Positions 9,274 through 17,740 of a DNA stretch of 49,714 nt are shown here, piece after piece (position 1 is the first letter of the stretch; every line of letters starts with the position of its first letter). The stretch is taken from the NCBI GenBank assembly GCA_040387515.1, contig JAZKDP010000020.1, positions 1 through 49,714 of the forward strand, given 5' to 3'. The notes under the pieces were generated by a model. The model searched no databases, was not told the DNA's origin, and saw nothing but the letters and a program-made list of their open reading frames with translations. The stretch is from Methylotenera_A sp040387515. Lineage in GTDB: Bacteria; Pseudomonadota; Gammaproteobacteria; Burkholderiales; Methylophilaceae. A program made the position numbers and the translations under genes.

Positions 9274-10449
9274 ATGAGTAAATCCATTTTTAAATACTGT
9301 CTAATTGTTAGCTTGGCGTTATTAAGCGCTTGTAGCGCACTGACCGAGTTCCGTTCTGACCTTTCCGATAAAGTGTTTGGCCGTGAGCCAGCAAATCCAG
9401 CCGCAGAGTTAGAAGATTTTAAAGCGACTTATGTTGCTAAAATTGATTGGTCAGCCAATGCGGGTAATACTGAAAACTATGACTACACGCCAGCAAAAGA
9501 TTCCGATGCCGTTTATGTCGCCAATACAAAAGGGGAGATAACTAAGTTTGACGCAGCCAGCGGCCGTGAATTATGGCGTATGAGTGTTGGTGAACCTATT
9601 AGCGGCGGTGTTGGCGTAGGTGGTGGAATTGTGATGGTCGGTAGCAATAAAGGCTATGTGCATGCAGTAGATACTGCGGGCAAATTTTTATGGAAAGCCA
9701 AAGTTTCAAGCGAAATATTAAGTGCGCCACGTTATTTCGATGGCATGGTGATTGCGCGGTCTGGCGATAACCGTATCTATGGGTTAGATGCCACAGATGG
9801 CAGCCGCAAATGGGTTTATGAGCGTATTACACCAGCATTATCATTACGCAGTAGCGTTGGCTTTGTCGTAGATGCAGGTGCTGTGTACGCAGGATTTGCC
9901 GGTGGAAAATTAGTTGCCATACGTGCAGATACTGGCAAGATTCTATGGGAAGCAACCGTTGCACAGCCTAAAGGTGTGACCGAAATTGAACGGATTGCTG
10001 ACATCACCAGCTTGCCTTTTATCGATGGTAATATGATTTATGCAGTCGCTTATCAAGGAAAGATTGCAGCAGTGGATCGTGCAACTGGCAAAGTGCTATG
10101 GAATCGCGATATTTCTAGTTATTCAGGCTTAAGTGCGGAAGATGCAAAAATATTTGTTTCGCATACTTTAGGTTCTGTTTACTCACTTGATTACACCAGC
10201 GGTAAGACTTTCTGGCGACAAGGCGCCTTGTCAAATCGTCGCCTGACCGCGCCATTACCAATGGGCAGTTTAATTGCCGTTGGCGATTTAGAAGGCTATA
10301 TCCATTTTTTAAGCCGAGATGATGGTAATTTTTCTGCCCGAATTAAAGTAGATGACAAACCTGTCATGTCGCTTATTCACGGCTCTAATACTTCGCAATT
10401 AATTGCAGAAACACGCGACGGTGGCGTTTACGCCATCAGTGTAAAATAG
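9274..10449 (+). CDS. bamB: Outer membrane protein assembly factor BamB (lipoprotein)
   Basis: Beta-propeller lipoprotein of the BAM complex, which inserts beta-barrel proteins in the outer membrane. The ATG at 9274 gives a compact signal peptide (MSKSIFKYCLIVSLALLSAC, lipobox LSAC). A TTG at 9259 right after the yfgM stop is in frame but adds five residues and is less likely. PQQ-like blade repeats are visible throughout (DAASGRELWRMSVGEPISGG, DATDGSRKWVYE, DRATGKVLWNRDISS, DYTSGKTFWRQGALS). 391 residues, normal length. It lies between yfgM and der. Confidence 0.96.
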   Translation: MSKSIFKYCLIVSLALLSACSALTEFRSDLSDKVFGREPANPAAELEDFKATYVAKIDWSANAGNTENYDYTPAKDSDAVYVANTKGEITKFDAASGRELWRMSVGEPISGGVGVGGGIVMVGSNKGYVHAVDTAGKFLWKAKVSSEILSAPRYFDGMVIARSGDNRIYGLDATDGSRKWVYERITPALSLRSSVGFVVDAGAVYAGFAGGKLVAIRADTGKILWEATVAQPKGVTEIERIADITSLPFIDGNMIYAVAYQGKIAAVDRATGKVLWNRDISSYSGLSAEDAKIFVSHTLGSVYSLDYTSGKTFWRQGALSNRRLTAPLPMGSLIAVGDLEGYIHFLSRDDGNFSARIKVDDKPVMSLIHGSNTSQLIAETRDGGVYAISVK

Positions 10450-10462
10450 TCGCCTCAAAAAT

Positions 10463-11893
10463 ATGTTACCTACCATTGTATTAGTTGGCCGACCTAACGT
10501 CGGAAAATCTACCCTCTTTAATCGCATGACTAAAAGTCGTGATGCGCTAGTGGCTGATTTGCCAGGCCTAACGCGTGATAGACATTACGGCCGTGGCATT
10601 GGCGCGAGTAAGCCTTATTTGGTGATTGATACGGGCGGTTTTGAACCGACTGCTGAAAGCGGTATTTTAAAAGAAATGGCGCGCCAAACTTTGTTGGCGA
10701 TTGATGAAGCCGATCTAGTCATTTTTCTAGTAGATGGTCGCGCTGGTATGACGCCGCAGGAATTTATCATTGCCGATAAATTACGCAAATCACAACGACC
10801 TGTATTGCTGGCGGTGAATAAAACTGAAGGTATGAATAAAGCTGTGGTTTCGGCGGATTTTCATGAATTAGGTTTAGGCGAGCCCTTATCAATATCTTCT
10901 GCGCATGGAGAAGGCGTTAAAGATTTAGTGGAGTTGGCTTTAGAGAGTTTCCCAGAACATGATTTTGACGAAGTAAGAACCAACCTTAAAAAACCTAAAA
11001 TTGCTATTGTTGGCCGTCCAAATGTGGGTAAATCAACATTGGTAAATGCACTGTTAGGTGAAGAACGCGTCATTGCGTTTGATGAACCAGGTACGACGCG
11101 TGATTCGATTGAAATTGATTTAGAAAAAAATGGTAAAACTTACACCATTATCGATACGGCAGGCGTTCGTAAGCGCGGCCGCGTATTTGAAGCCGTGGAG
11201 AAGTTCTCCGTTGTTAAAACCATGCAGGCGATTGAAGACGCAAATGTGGCTATTTTGGTGGTGGATGCGCAAGAAGGTATCACCGAACAAGATGCCCATG
11301 TAGCTGCGTATATATTGGATGCTGGCCGTGCGCTGGTCGTTGCGGTGAATAAATGGGATGGTTTGCCAGAAGATGAGCGCGAATTTATCAAAAAAGAAAT
11401 CGACCGCAAATTGGTGTTTCTAGATTTTGCTAAATTCCACTACATTTCAGCCTTACGTAAAAAAGGCTTGCCAGAATTATTCACATCAGTAGATGGTGCG
11501 TTTAAAGCGGCAATGGCTAAATTAGCCACACCACAGCTGACAAGGGTTTTGATTGACGCCATCGCGCAACATCAGCCACCGATTAGCCGTGGCACAAGAC
11601 CAAAATTAAAATATGCTCATCAAGGCGGTATGAATCCTCCGATTGTGGTGGTGCATGGTAGTCACGTAGATGATATTAAAGACAGCTATAAACGTTATTT
11701 AGAAGGTGTTTACCGCAAAACTTTCCAGCTTACTGGCACGCCATTACGCGTACAGTTTAAGCAGGGCGACAACCCATTTGCCGAGCCAGATAAACGCAAA
11801 GCAGGTGAGGGTATTGTGAGTATGCGTCGCCGTAAAACTGCGCAGCGTGCAGAGCTTAAAGCTAAGAAAGATATTGAAGATAAGAAGCGCTAG
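10463..11893 (+). CDS. der: Ribosome biogenesis GTPase Der (EngA)
   Basis: Essential double-GTPase that acts in 50S subunit maturation. Two complete G domains are visible: first G1 GRPNVGKSTLFNR near residue 8 with G3 DTGGFE and G4 NKTEG; second G1 GRPNVGKSTLVNA near residue 187 with G3 DTAGVRKR and G4 NKWDG. A C-terminal KH-like domain follows (about 365-450), with a lysine/arginine-rich tail (RRRKTAQRAELKAKKD). 476 residues, normal. It begins 13 bases after bamB. Confidence 0.98.
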   Translation: MLPTIVLVGRPNVGKSTLFNRMTKSRDALVADLPGLTRDRHYGRGIGASKPYLVIDTGGFEPTAESGILKEMARQTLLAIDEADLVIFLVDGRAGMTPQEFIIADKLRKSQRPVLLAVNKTEGMNKAVVSADFHELGLGEPLSISSAHGEGVKDLVELALESFPEHDFDEVRTNLKKPKIAIVGRPNVGKSTLVNALLGEERVIAFDEPGTTRDSIEIDLEKNGKTYTIIDTAGVRKRGRVFEAVEKFSVVKTMQAIEDANVAILVVDAQEGITEQDAHVAAYILDAGRALVVAVNKWDGLPEDEREFIKKEIDRKLVFLDFAKFHYISALRKKGLPELFTSVDGAFKAAMAKLATPQLTRVLIDAIAQHQPPISRGTRPKLKYAHQGGMNPPIVVVHGSHVDDIKDSYKRYLEGVYRKTFQLTGTPLRVQFKQGDNPFAEPDKRKAGEGIVSMRRRKTAQRAELKAKKDIEDKKR

Positions 11894-11910
11894 CTTTTTG
11901 TTTTGGTTGC

Positions 11911-11950
11911 GCTAACGTTGGTAAACGTGGGGTTTACTTACCAAGTTAGC
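11911..11950. other. Imperfect inverted repeat between convergent der and bamD
   Basis: GCTAAC at 11911-11916 pairs with GTTAGC at 11945-11950, and TGGTAA (11919-11924) pairs with TTACCA (11937-11942) around a G-rich loop. It lies in the 128-base gap between the convergent genes der and bamD, where a bidirectional terminator is expected. Neither side carries a clear run of T after the stem in its own direction, so terminator function is uncertain. Confidence 0.35.
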
Positions 11951-12021
11951 TTAGTCAGCTAAATCTAAATTAAAGTTGGCTTCACATAAGCTCAAACATC
12001 AGAGCTTAAACACCAGCCGTT

Positions 12022-12849
12022 TTAATACAAGCTTTCCCAAAATTTCCACCAAACACGTTCGTCATTACTTACTTTACCTAATACCATCGGGTTTTCTGGA
12101 TAATTGGTTTTCAGTATACGTAGCGTATCTTCTTTTAAGTCCGTTAAATCCATATAGTCGTAGGCACTAATACTAATCACCAGCGCTTCTTCAACTGAAG
12201 TGGTGTTTGGGTAGTATTCCAGTACATATTTAGCGCGATTTAACGCCGCTAAATATGCTGTGCGGTTCATGTAATAACGCGCGACATGCAGTTCATGCTG
12301 AGCAAGCGTATTGACTAAATACACCATGCGCTGTGCTGCGTCTTTGTAATAGCGGCTTTTTGGATAGCGCTCAACTAATTCTTTTAATGCGGCAAAAGAT
12401 ACTTTGAGTGTTTTAGGGTCGCGGTCGCTGATTTCTTGGGCGGTATATTTTTCAATCACACCACGCTCATTAAAACTGGCTAAACCTTTGATGTAATAGG
12501 CGTAATCTACGTTAGGATGATTTGGATGCAATTTAATAAAGCGGTCTGCGGCAGCGACAGTAGAAACTGGATCTTGCTTTTTGTAATGCGCATAAGCAAT
12601 TTCTAGTTGTGCTTGTGTGGCATATTTCCCATGCGGAAAACGCGACTCAAGTATCTGAAAATATTTTAAAGCTTGATCATAATCTTTATCAAGCATTTTC
12701 TGTTCGCCTTCCGCATAGATGCGGTCGGCTTGCCAGCCTTTTGTCTCATCTAATTCGGTAGGGTCGCCAAAAATGGCGCAGCTAGTTAATATTAAAGGCA
12801 GCAATAAAGCCGCAATAGAACTGCATAAAAGCGGTAAAATACGTTTCAC
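12022..12849 (-). CDS. bamD: Outer membrane protein assembly factor BamD (lipoprotein)
   Basis: Essential TPR lipoprotein of the BAM complex. The N-terminal signal ends in the lipobox LTSC (SIAALLLPLILTSCAIFG). Five TPR-like helical repeats follow, with the diagnostic YAEGEQKMLDKDYDQALKYF, ESRFPHGKYATQAQLEIAYA and ERYPKSRYYKDAAQRM. 275 residues, usual length. It is transcribed divergently from rluD, the conserved bamD/rluD arrangement; the two share a 57-base intergenic region. Confidence 0.97.
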   Translation of the reverse strand: MKRILPLLCSSIAALLLPLILTSCAIFGDPTELDETKGWQADRIYAEGEQKMLDKDYDQALKYFQILESRFPHGKYATQAQLEIAYAHYKKQDPVSTVAAADRFIKLHPNHPNVDYAYYIKGLASFNERGVIEKYTAQEISDRDPKTLKVSFAALKELVERYPKSRYYKDAAQRMVYLVNTLAQHELHVARYYMNRTAYLAALNRAKYVLEYYPNTTSVEEALVISISAYDYMDLTDLKEDTLRILKTNYPENPMVLGKVSNDERVWWKFWESLY

Positions 12850-12870
12850 AATTTAAAACCTACAATCAAT

Positions 12871-12891
12871 TTAAGTTTTATTATAACTTAA
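12871..12891. promoter_or_regulatory. Inverted repeat in the divergent bamD/rluD promoter region
   Basis: TTAAGTT (12871-12877) is repeated as its reverse complement AACTTAA (12885-12891) with 7 bases between, inside the short divergent region. TATAAC (12882-12887) within it could serve as a -10 box toward rluD. Whether it is an operator or simply AT-rich promoter DNA cannot be decided by eye. Confidence 0.3.
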
Positions 12892-12906
12892 GCTGTTAAG
12901 AATCTG

Positions 12907-14013
12907 ATGCCAAAAAAAGAGTTACAACACAACATACCCACTAATCGTTTAGATAGTCCTTTGGAAATGCTGAATATTCCGATGAGTTTGGGCGGCGAGC
13001 GACTAGATATTGCTTTGCAACAAATGTTGCCCGCGCATTCACGCTCGCGTTTACAAACTTGGATTAAAGCAGGTTTGGTCACATTAAATGGTGAAACTGC
13101 TACACCCAAAACCAAAGTATGGGGCGGCGAGCAAGTGTCCGTTGCTATACAAGCCAATGCACAAGAGCAGGCTTTTTTGCCAGAAAACATTCCGCTGAAT
13201 ATTGTGTATGAAGATGACACGATTTTAGTCATTAATAAGCCTGCAGGTTTAGTCGTACATCCCGCTGCGGGCAACTGGAGCGGGACGCTTTTAAACGCAT
13301 TACTTTACCATTTGCCGCAATTAAGTGATGTGCCACGTGCAGGCATCGTACATCGCTTAGATAAAGATACCAGCGGTTTGCTGGTTGTTGCTAAAACATT
13401 AGAGGCACAAACTAGCTTGGTACGCCAATTGCAGGCGCGTACAGTTAAGCGAGAATATCGCGCAATCGTATGGGGGCAGTTATGGCGCAATGGCACCATT
13501 AATCAGCCGATTGGCCGCCATTCACATGCGCGTACAAAAATGGCGATTTCGCGTACAGGCAAGCCAGCTGTCACGCATTACGAAGTGCTGGAGCGTTTTG
13601 GCGTGCATACCTATTTACGTTGCCAATTAGAAACCGGCCGTACGCATCAAATCCGCGTGCACATGCAATTTTTAAAAGCGCCCATGTTGGGCGACCCTGT
13701 TTACGGAATCGGCAATATTATTCCGCATAAACTCATGACGCAAACATTGCGCGATGCGGTGAGCGATTTTAATCGCCAAGCCTTGCATGCGGTAAAACTT
13801 GGTCTAATTCATCCTAAAACAGAGACGTTTATGGAGTGGCAGATTGAACTGGCAGACGATATGAAGGTTTTGCTGGAAGCGATGCGTCATGAAGATGCGC
13901 CGCTGGAGGATGAAGAATCATTTGATTTTAGTTACCAAGACGGGGATTATTACGAAGGTGAAGCGGATGATGATTTTGAGGACTTGGATGATGACGAATT
14001 GGACGATGAGTAA
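12907..14013 (+). CDS. rluD: 23S rRNA pseudouridine synthase RluD-like (RluA family)
   Basis: Makes pseudouridines in helix 69 of 23S rRNA (positions 1911/1915/1917 in E. coli). An N-terminal S4 RNA-binding domain (about residues 28-90) is followed by the RluA-family catalytic domain with the active-site HRLDKDTSGLLVVAKT (catalytic Asp) and ETGRTHQIRVHM. The final ~25 residues are extremely acidic (EDLDDDELDDE), beyond the usual family end. The start at ATG 12907 lacks an obvious Shine-Dalgarno sequence; ATG 12970 lies just before the S4 domain and is an alternative. Next to bamD and pgeF as in most Proteobacteria. Confidence 0.94.
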   Translation: MPKKELQHNIPTNRLDSPLEMLNIPMSLGGERLDIALQQMLPAHSRSRLQTWIKAGLVTLNGETATPKTKVWGGEQVSVAIQANAQEQAFLPENIPLNIVYEDDTILVINKPAGLVVHPAAGNWSGTLLNALLYHLPQLSDVPRAGIVHRLDKDTSGLLVVAKTLEAQTSLVRQLQARTVKREYRAIVWGQLWRNGTINQPIGRHSHARTKMAISRTGKPAVTHYEVLERFGVHTYLRCQLETGRTHQIRVHMQFLKAPMLGDPVYGIGNIIPHKLMTQTLRDAVSDFNRQALHAVKLGLIHPKTETFMEWQIELADDMKVLLEAMRHEDAPLEDEESFDFSYQDGDYYEGEADDDFEDLDDDELDDE

Positions 14014-14043
14014 GTGCTGAGATAATATTTAAAACTTAAGACT

Positions 14044-14787
14044 ATGCTTAAAAATAGTGATTTTATTATTCCCGATTGGCCAGCGCCAGCCAATATACAT
14101 GCCCTGCAAACCACGCGGCACGGAGGCATCAGTTTGGCTTCCTACTACAGTTTTAACTTAGGTAGCCATGTGCAAGATGATGCTATGCGTGTTGCGCATA
14201 ATCGCCAGCTATTAAGCCAGTTTGTGCCGTCAGAGCCAGTTTGGCTGAATCAAGTTCATGGCATAAATGTAGTAGATGCTGCGAATACCGATTGTGTGCC
14301 TGATGCGGATGCCAGTTTTACCACACGGCATAATACGGTATGCGTCACCATGACAGCCGATTGTTTGCCAATATTGTTATGTGATAAAGCCGGCACTGCC
14401 GTTGCAAGCGTTCATGCCGGTTGGCGTAGCCTTTGTGATGGTGTGATAGAAGCGACAGTGCAAAAAATGCCAGTTGATTCGAATCAATTAATGGCTTGGC
14501 TAGGCCCAGCGATTGGCCCACAAGCGTTTGAAGTGGGTAGTGAAGTGAGAGCGCAATTTTTAGCAAAAGATGCACAGGCAGAACTTGCATTTAAACCCCA
14601 AAGTGGCGATAAGTGGTTGGCAGATATCTATAAACTTGCCGCGCAACGTCTTAATAATATAGGCGTCAGTCAGATTTACGGCGGCGAGCAAGAGGCGTAC
14701 TGTACGTTTACCGATGAGCAACGTTTTTTCTCGTTCCGTCGCAATAACCTAACAGGCCGTATGGCCACGCTCATCTGGTTAACTTAA
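14044..14787 (+). CDS. pgeF: Peptidoglycan editing factor PgeF / multicopper-polyphenol-oxidase family (YfiH, LACC1)
   Basis: Cytosolic protein of the laccase-domain family. E. coli YfiH is reported to remove L-Ser-containing muropeptide precursors, and related proteins act as purine nucleosidases/phosphorylases. The zinc-ligand motifs are present: WLNQVHGINVV (His), MTADCLPILLCD (Cys) and VASVHAGWRSL (His), followed by AWLGPAIGP and the C-terminal FFSFRRNNLTGRMATLIWL. 247 residues, normal. It starts 30 bases after rluD, so the two are probably co-transcribed. Confidence 0.93.
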   Translation: MLKNSDFIIPDWPAPANIHALQTTRHGGISLASYYSFNLGSHVQDDAMRVAHNRQLLSQFVPSEPVWLNQVHGINVVDAANTDCVPDADASFTTRHNTVCVTMTADCLPILLCDKAGTAVASVHAGWRSLCDGVIEATVQKMPVDSNQLMAWLGPAIGPQAFEVGSEVRAQFLAKDAQAELAFKPQSGDKWLADIYKLAAQRLNNIGVSQIYGGEQEAYCTFTDEQRFFSFRRNNLTGRMATLIWLT

Positions 14788-14838
14788 AAAGCTAACTGAT
14801 TTTCAAGTATTAACTGGCTTTCAATCATTAAGTGAGAT

Positions 14839-14859
14839 TAATGCAATAAAGTTGCATTA
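14839..14859. promoter_or_regulatory. Perfect 8-bp inverted repeat upstream of the ZIP transporter (candidate operator)
   Basis: TAATGCAA (14839-14846), spacer TAAAG, TTGCATTA (14852-14859). The arms are perfectly complementary. The site lies about 40 bases upstream of the TATAAT at 14900-14905 and about 75 bases before the transporter start. A metal-responsive repressor of the Fur/Zur type is a reasonable guess given the gene downstream, but the spacing does not match a standard Fur or Zur box that I can name. Confidence 0.4.
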
Positions 14860-14899
14860 TTGAGTGCTGCGGAATAGCAGTTAAAACAGTGTCTTACGC

Positions 14900-14905
14900 T
14901 ATAAT
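14900..14905 (+). promoter_or_regulatory. Candidate -10 box of the ZIP transporter gene
   Basis: Exact TATAAT in the 147-base gap between pgeF and the transporter, 29 bases before its ATG. No convincing -35 box is seen 16-18 bases upstream, so this promoter may need an activator or be weak. Confidence 0.45.
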
Positions 14906-14934
14906 GCCGTTTATTCTTGAATCTTTAAGTTCGC

Positions 14935-15852
14935 ATGACCATCCCTGACTTTTCCGTTTTACTTTGGATTTTATTATTTAGCTTGCTTGGCGGCATGTTA
15001 AGTGTCGCTGGTGCAGCTTTGGTTGCGCTTAACATCAGTAAAACCGCTGTTCCTATGTTGATTAGTTATGCAATCGGCGCTATGTTAGGTGCAGTGTTTT
15101 TAGAGATTTTGCCAGAAGCGATTGAAGTTGCCATTAGCCCCAAACATATCACGGTGACGGTCTTGTTGGGTATATTGCTATTTTTTGCTTTAGAAAAGTT
15201 AGTTATTTGGCGGCATTGTCATGGTGACCATTGCGAAGTGCATGCGGTACATACTGCGGATGATTGTCCCGATGCCGGAATGCAAGCTGAAACTATGCTT
15301 GCAAATGGTTCATTAGCAACCAACTTGCCAGCAACAAAATATAAAGCAGTCACAATAAAGCAACCTTCCATTACGGCACACCATCATCACGCGCAACACG
15401 ATCATGGCCGTAGTGGTTTAATGATTATGATTGGCGATACTTTTCATAATTTTGTGGATGGTATTTTAATTGCGTCCGCTTTTATGGTGGATATAAAAGT
15501 TGGCATTGTCACGGCTATCGCCATCATTGCGCATGAAATTCCACAAGAAGTGGGCGACTTTTTGATTCTGTTACATTCGGGCTATAGCAAAAAACAAGCT
15601 TTTATTTTCAATTTAGTATCCAGTTTAGCTACCGTAGTTGGCGGGATTATCGCTTATTTTGCCTTAACCCATGTACAAACTTGGATTCCTACCATTTTAG
15701 GTTTAGCCGCTGCCAGTATGCTTTACGTGGCTGTTGCCGATTTAATTCCCAGCCTGCACAAGCGCACCGAATTACGCGCCACTATTTCGCAACTAATCCT
15801 GATTGCCTGCGGTGTTGCATCCATTTGGCTGGTTGGCTATTTTTTAGAGTAA
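14935..15852 (+). CDS. ZIP family divalent metal transporter
   Basis: Integral inner-membrane importer-type transporter for zinc or related cations. The hallmark metal-site helices are present: DTFHNFVDGILIASAF (TM4) and IAIIAHEIPQEVGDF (TM5). The TM3-TM4 loop is long and carries two His/Cys-rich patches (WRHCHGDHCEVHAVH and TAHHHHAQHDHGRSG) that probably bind metal. About eight hydrophobic segments over 305 residues, as expected for ZIP. It stands alone between pgeF and rimO, with its own -10 box and an inverted repeat upstream. The metal cannot be told from sequence alone. Confidence 0.93.
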   Translation: MTIPDFSVLLWILLFSLLGGMLSVAGAALVALNISKTAVPMLISYAIGAMLGAVFLEILPEAIEVAISPKHITVTVLLGILLFFALEKLVIWRHCHGDHCEVHAVHTADDCPDAGMQAETMLANGSLATNLPATKYKAVTIKQPSITAHHHHAQHDHGRSGLMIMIGDTFHNFVDGILIASAFMVDIKVGIVTAIAIIAHEIPQEVGDFLILLHSGYSKKQAFIFNLVSSLATVVGGIIAYFALTHVQTWIPTILGLAAASMLYVAVADLIPSLHKRTELRATISQLILIACGVASIWLVGYFLE

Positions 15853-15874
15853 AACTATTGATGAAAACAAACGT

Positions 15875-17224
15875 ATGAAAACACCTGCATTAACATCCAC
15901 ACCAAAAGTTGGTTTTGTATCACTTGGCTGCCCTAAAGCAGGCTCTGATGCAGAACGCATACTCACTCAATTACGCGCAGAAGGCTATGAGATTTCGGCG
16001 AGTTATGAAGACTCTGACTTAGTCGTCGTGAATACCTGCGGCTTTATTGACTCTGCCGTGCAAGAGTCTTTAGATGCGATCGGCGAAGCGATTAGCAAAA
16101 ACGGCAAAGTGATTGTGACTGGCTGTTTAGGTGCTAAAAAAGGCGTGGTAGAAGCAGCCCATCCGAGTGTTTTGGCCGTCACAGGCCCGCACGCACTTGA
16201 AGAAGTAATGACGCATGTGCATGCTAATTTACCAAAATTGCACGACCCATATACGGATTTAGTGCCACCTCAAGGCGTGCGTTTAACGCCTAGTCATTAT
16301 GCTTACCTGAAAATTTCAGAAGGCTGTAACCATCGCTGTAGCTTTTGTATTATTCCAAGCATGCGCGGTGATTTAGTGAGTCGCCCAATCGGTGATGTGC
16401 TAAATGAAGCTGAAAACCTTGTTAATGCTGGCGTTTCTGAAATTTTAGTCATTTCGCAAGATACGAGTGCTTATGGCGTAGATGTGAAGTATCGCCCAGG
16501 CTTTTGGAATGGCCGCCCAGTTAAAACGCGTATGACAGAGTTATGTGGTGCCTTAAGTGAGCTAGGTATTTGGACACGCTTACACTATGTGTATCCATAC
16601 CCCCATGTAGATGAAGTGATTCCATTAATGGCTGATGGCTTGATTTTGCCGTACCTAGATGTGCCATTTCAACACGCCAGTCCACGTATTTTAAAAGCCA
16701 TGAAACGCCCAGCGCATGCGGAAAATAATCTAGCACGCATTAAAGCATGGCGCGAAATCTGCCCAGATATTACCGTGCGTAGTACGTTTATTGCAGGTTT
16801 TCCAGGCGAGACAGAAGATGATTTCAAAATGCTGCTTGATTTCTTGGAAGAGGCTCAGTTGGATAGAGTTGGTTGCTTTACTTATTCAGCAGTGGATGGC
16901 GCAAAAGCGAATGAATTGCCAGACCACGTGCCGCAAGAAGTAAAAGAAGAGCGCTTGGCACGATTCATGGAAGTGCAAGAGCGCATCAGTGCTGCAAAAT
17001 TACAAGCTAAGATTGGCAGTTTGCAAACGGTTTTAGTGGATGAGATTAACGAGCTAGAAGACGGTAGTTTTGAAGCGATAGGCCGCACAAAAGCAGATGC
17101 GCCAGAGATTGATGGCGTGGTGTATTTGGAAGATGCAGAAGGTTTAACGCCTGGTGATTTTGTAGAAGTTGAGATTTACAGTGCGGATGGACATGATTTA
17201 TGGGGCGGGCCGCCGAGAGATTAA
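15875..17224 (+). CDS. rimO: Ribosomal protein uS12 methylthiotransferase RimO
   Basis: Radical SAM enzyme that adds a methylthio group to Asp89 of ribosomal protein S12. Domains in order: UPF0004 N-terminal domain with cluster cysteines (SLGCPKAGSDAERI, VVNTCGFIDSAVQES, VTGCLG); radical SAM domain with CxxxCxxC in SEGCNHRCSFC; and a C-terminal TRAM domain (about residues 380-445, ending DLWGGPPRD). 449 residues. The start at ATG 15875 follows the ZIP gene by 22 bases. The TCGFID motif separates RimO from MiaB. Confidence 0.97.
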   Translation: MKTPALTSTPKVGFVSLGCPKAGSDAERILTQLRAEGYEISASYEDSDLVVVNTCGFIDSAVQESLDAIGEAISKNGKVIVTGCLGAKKGVVEAAHPSVLAVTGPHALEEVMTHVHANLPKLHDPYTDLVPPQGVRLTPSHYAYLKISEGCNHRCSFCIIPSMRGDLVSRPIGDVLNEAENLVNAGVSEILVISQDTSAYGVDVKYRPGFWNGRPVKTRMTELCGALSELGIWTRLHYVYPYPHVDEVIPLMADGLILPYLDVPFQHASPRILKAMKRPAHAENNLARIKAWREICPDITVRSTFIAGFPGETEDDFKMLLDFLEEAQLDRVGCFTYSAVDGAKANELPDHVPQEVKEERLARFMEVQERISAAKLQAKIGSLQTVLVDEINELEDGSFEAIGRTKADAPEIDGVVYLEDAEGLTPGDFVEVEIYSADGHDLWGGPPRD

Positions 17225-17270
17225 TTTATGGCAGCCTCAAATTCAACTGAAGTGCTAGCCTCTGCAAGAA

Positions 17271-17303
17271 ATTTAGCCTTACTAAAATTAGGTAGGGCTA
17301 AAT
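17271..17303. terminator. Stem-loop between convergent rimO and the 17288-17662 gene
   Basis: ATTTAGCC (17271-17278) pairs with GGCTAAAT (17296-17303); the stem continues inward with a wobble pair and one bulge to a very small loop. Read on the minus strand the stem is followed by TTCTT, read on plus by AAATC. It overlaps the last codons of the minus-strand gene, so it most likely terminates that transcript and may also serve rimO. Confidence 0.4.
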
Positions 17304-17662
17304 AAATCAGGCAATATCGGTGCTGGTCTTTGGCTATCGGCTCTGTCTTCCAAAAAATCAAAAGTAAGCGGGCAGCGAGTTGGTTTTTTGACGGCTTTGC
17401 GACGTTTTGGCGTGGCGGCTTCTAAATCAATATATGGCGTTTGGCTAATACGGATATAGCCTGATGCAGCTAATTTTTGTGCTGTGGTTTCAAATAAACT
17501 CAGTGGGTTGTCAATATTTTGCAGGGTGACGATTTCATCAGTCATTCCCTTCGATTTGGTGACTTTTAGTACGTTGTACATCACCAATTTGGCAGCAGTT
17601 TGTTTGCCGTAAATTTCGCCTGTTTGTATCTGCAAGGTTACTCCAAATGGGCTATAGAACAT
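17288..17662 (-). CDS. Hypothetical protein (124 aa), not recognised
   Basis: I do not recognise this family. The protein is soluble with no signal or membrane segment. The N-terminal part (YSPFGVTLQIQTGEIYGKQTA) looks like beta strands, the middle is mixed (SLFETTAQKLAASGYIRISQ), and residues 85-100 are very basic (TPKRRKAVKKPTRCP), suggesting nucleic-acid or membrane-surface contact. The start at 17662 is the only ATG near the front. It is convergent with rimO and divergent from the PhyH-like gene. It has a coding look and no competing longer frame, but functional assignment is not possible. Confidence 0.65.
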   Translation of the reverse strand: MFYSPFGVTLQIQTGEIYGKQTAAKLVMYNVLKVTKSKGMTDEIVTLQNIDNPLSLFETTAQKLAASGYIRISQTPYIDLEAATPKRRKAVKKPTRCPLTFDFLEDRADSQRPAPILPDLFSPT

Positions 17663-17740
17663 TCGTTAAAAATAATAGTACAATTATTGGGGATTATAAA
17701 GCAATTAACCAATTGATTAAGCTAATTAACGGACGTGATT

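Noticed and set aside
17228..17305. 25-codon frame after rimO
   Set aside because: No ribosome binding site, it overlaps the terminator-like stem and the end of the minus-strand gene, and composition is not distinctive.
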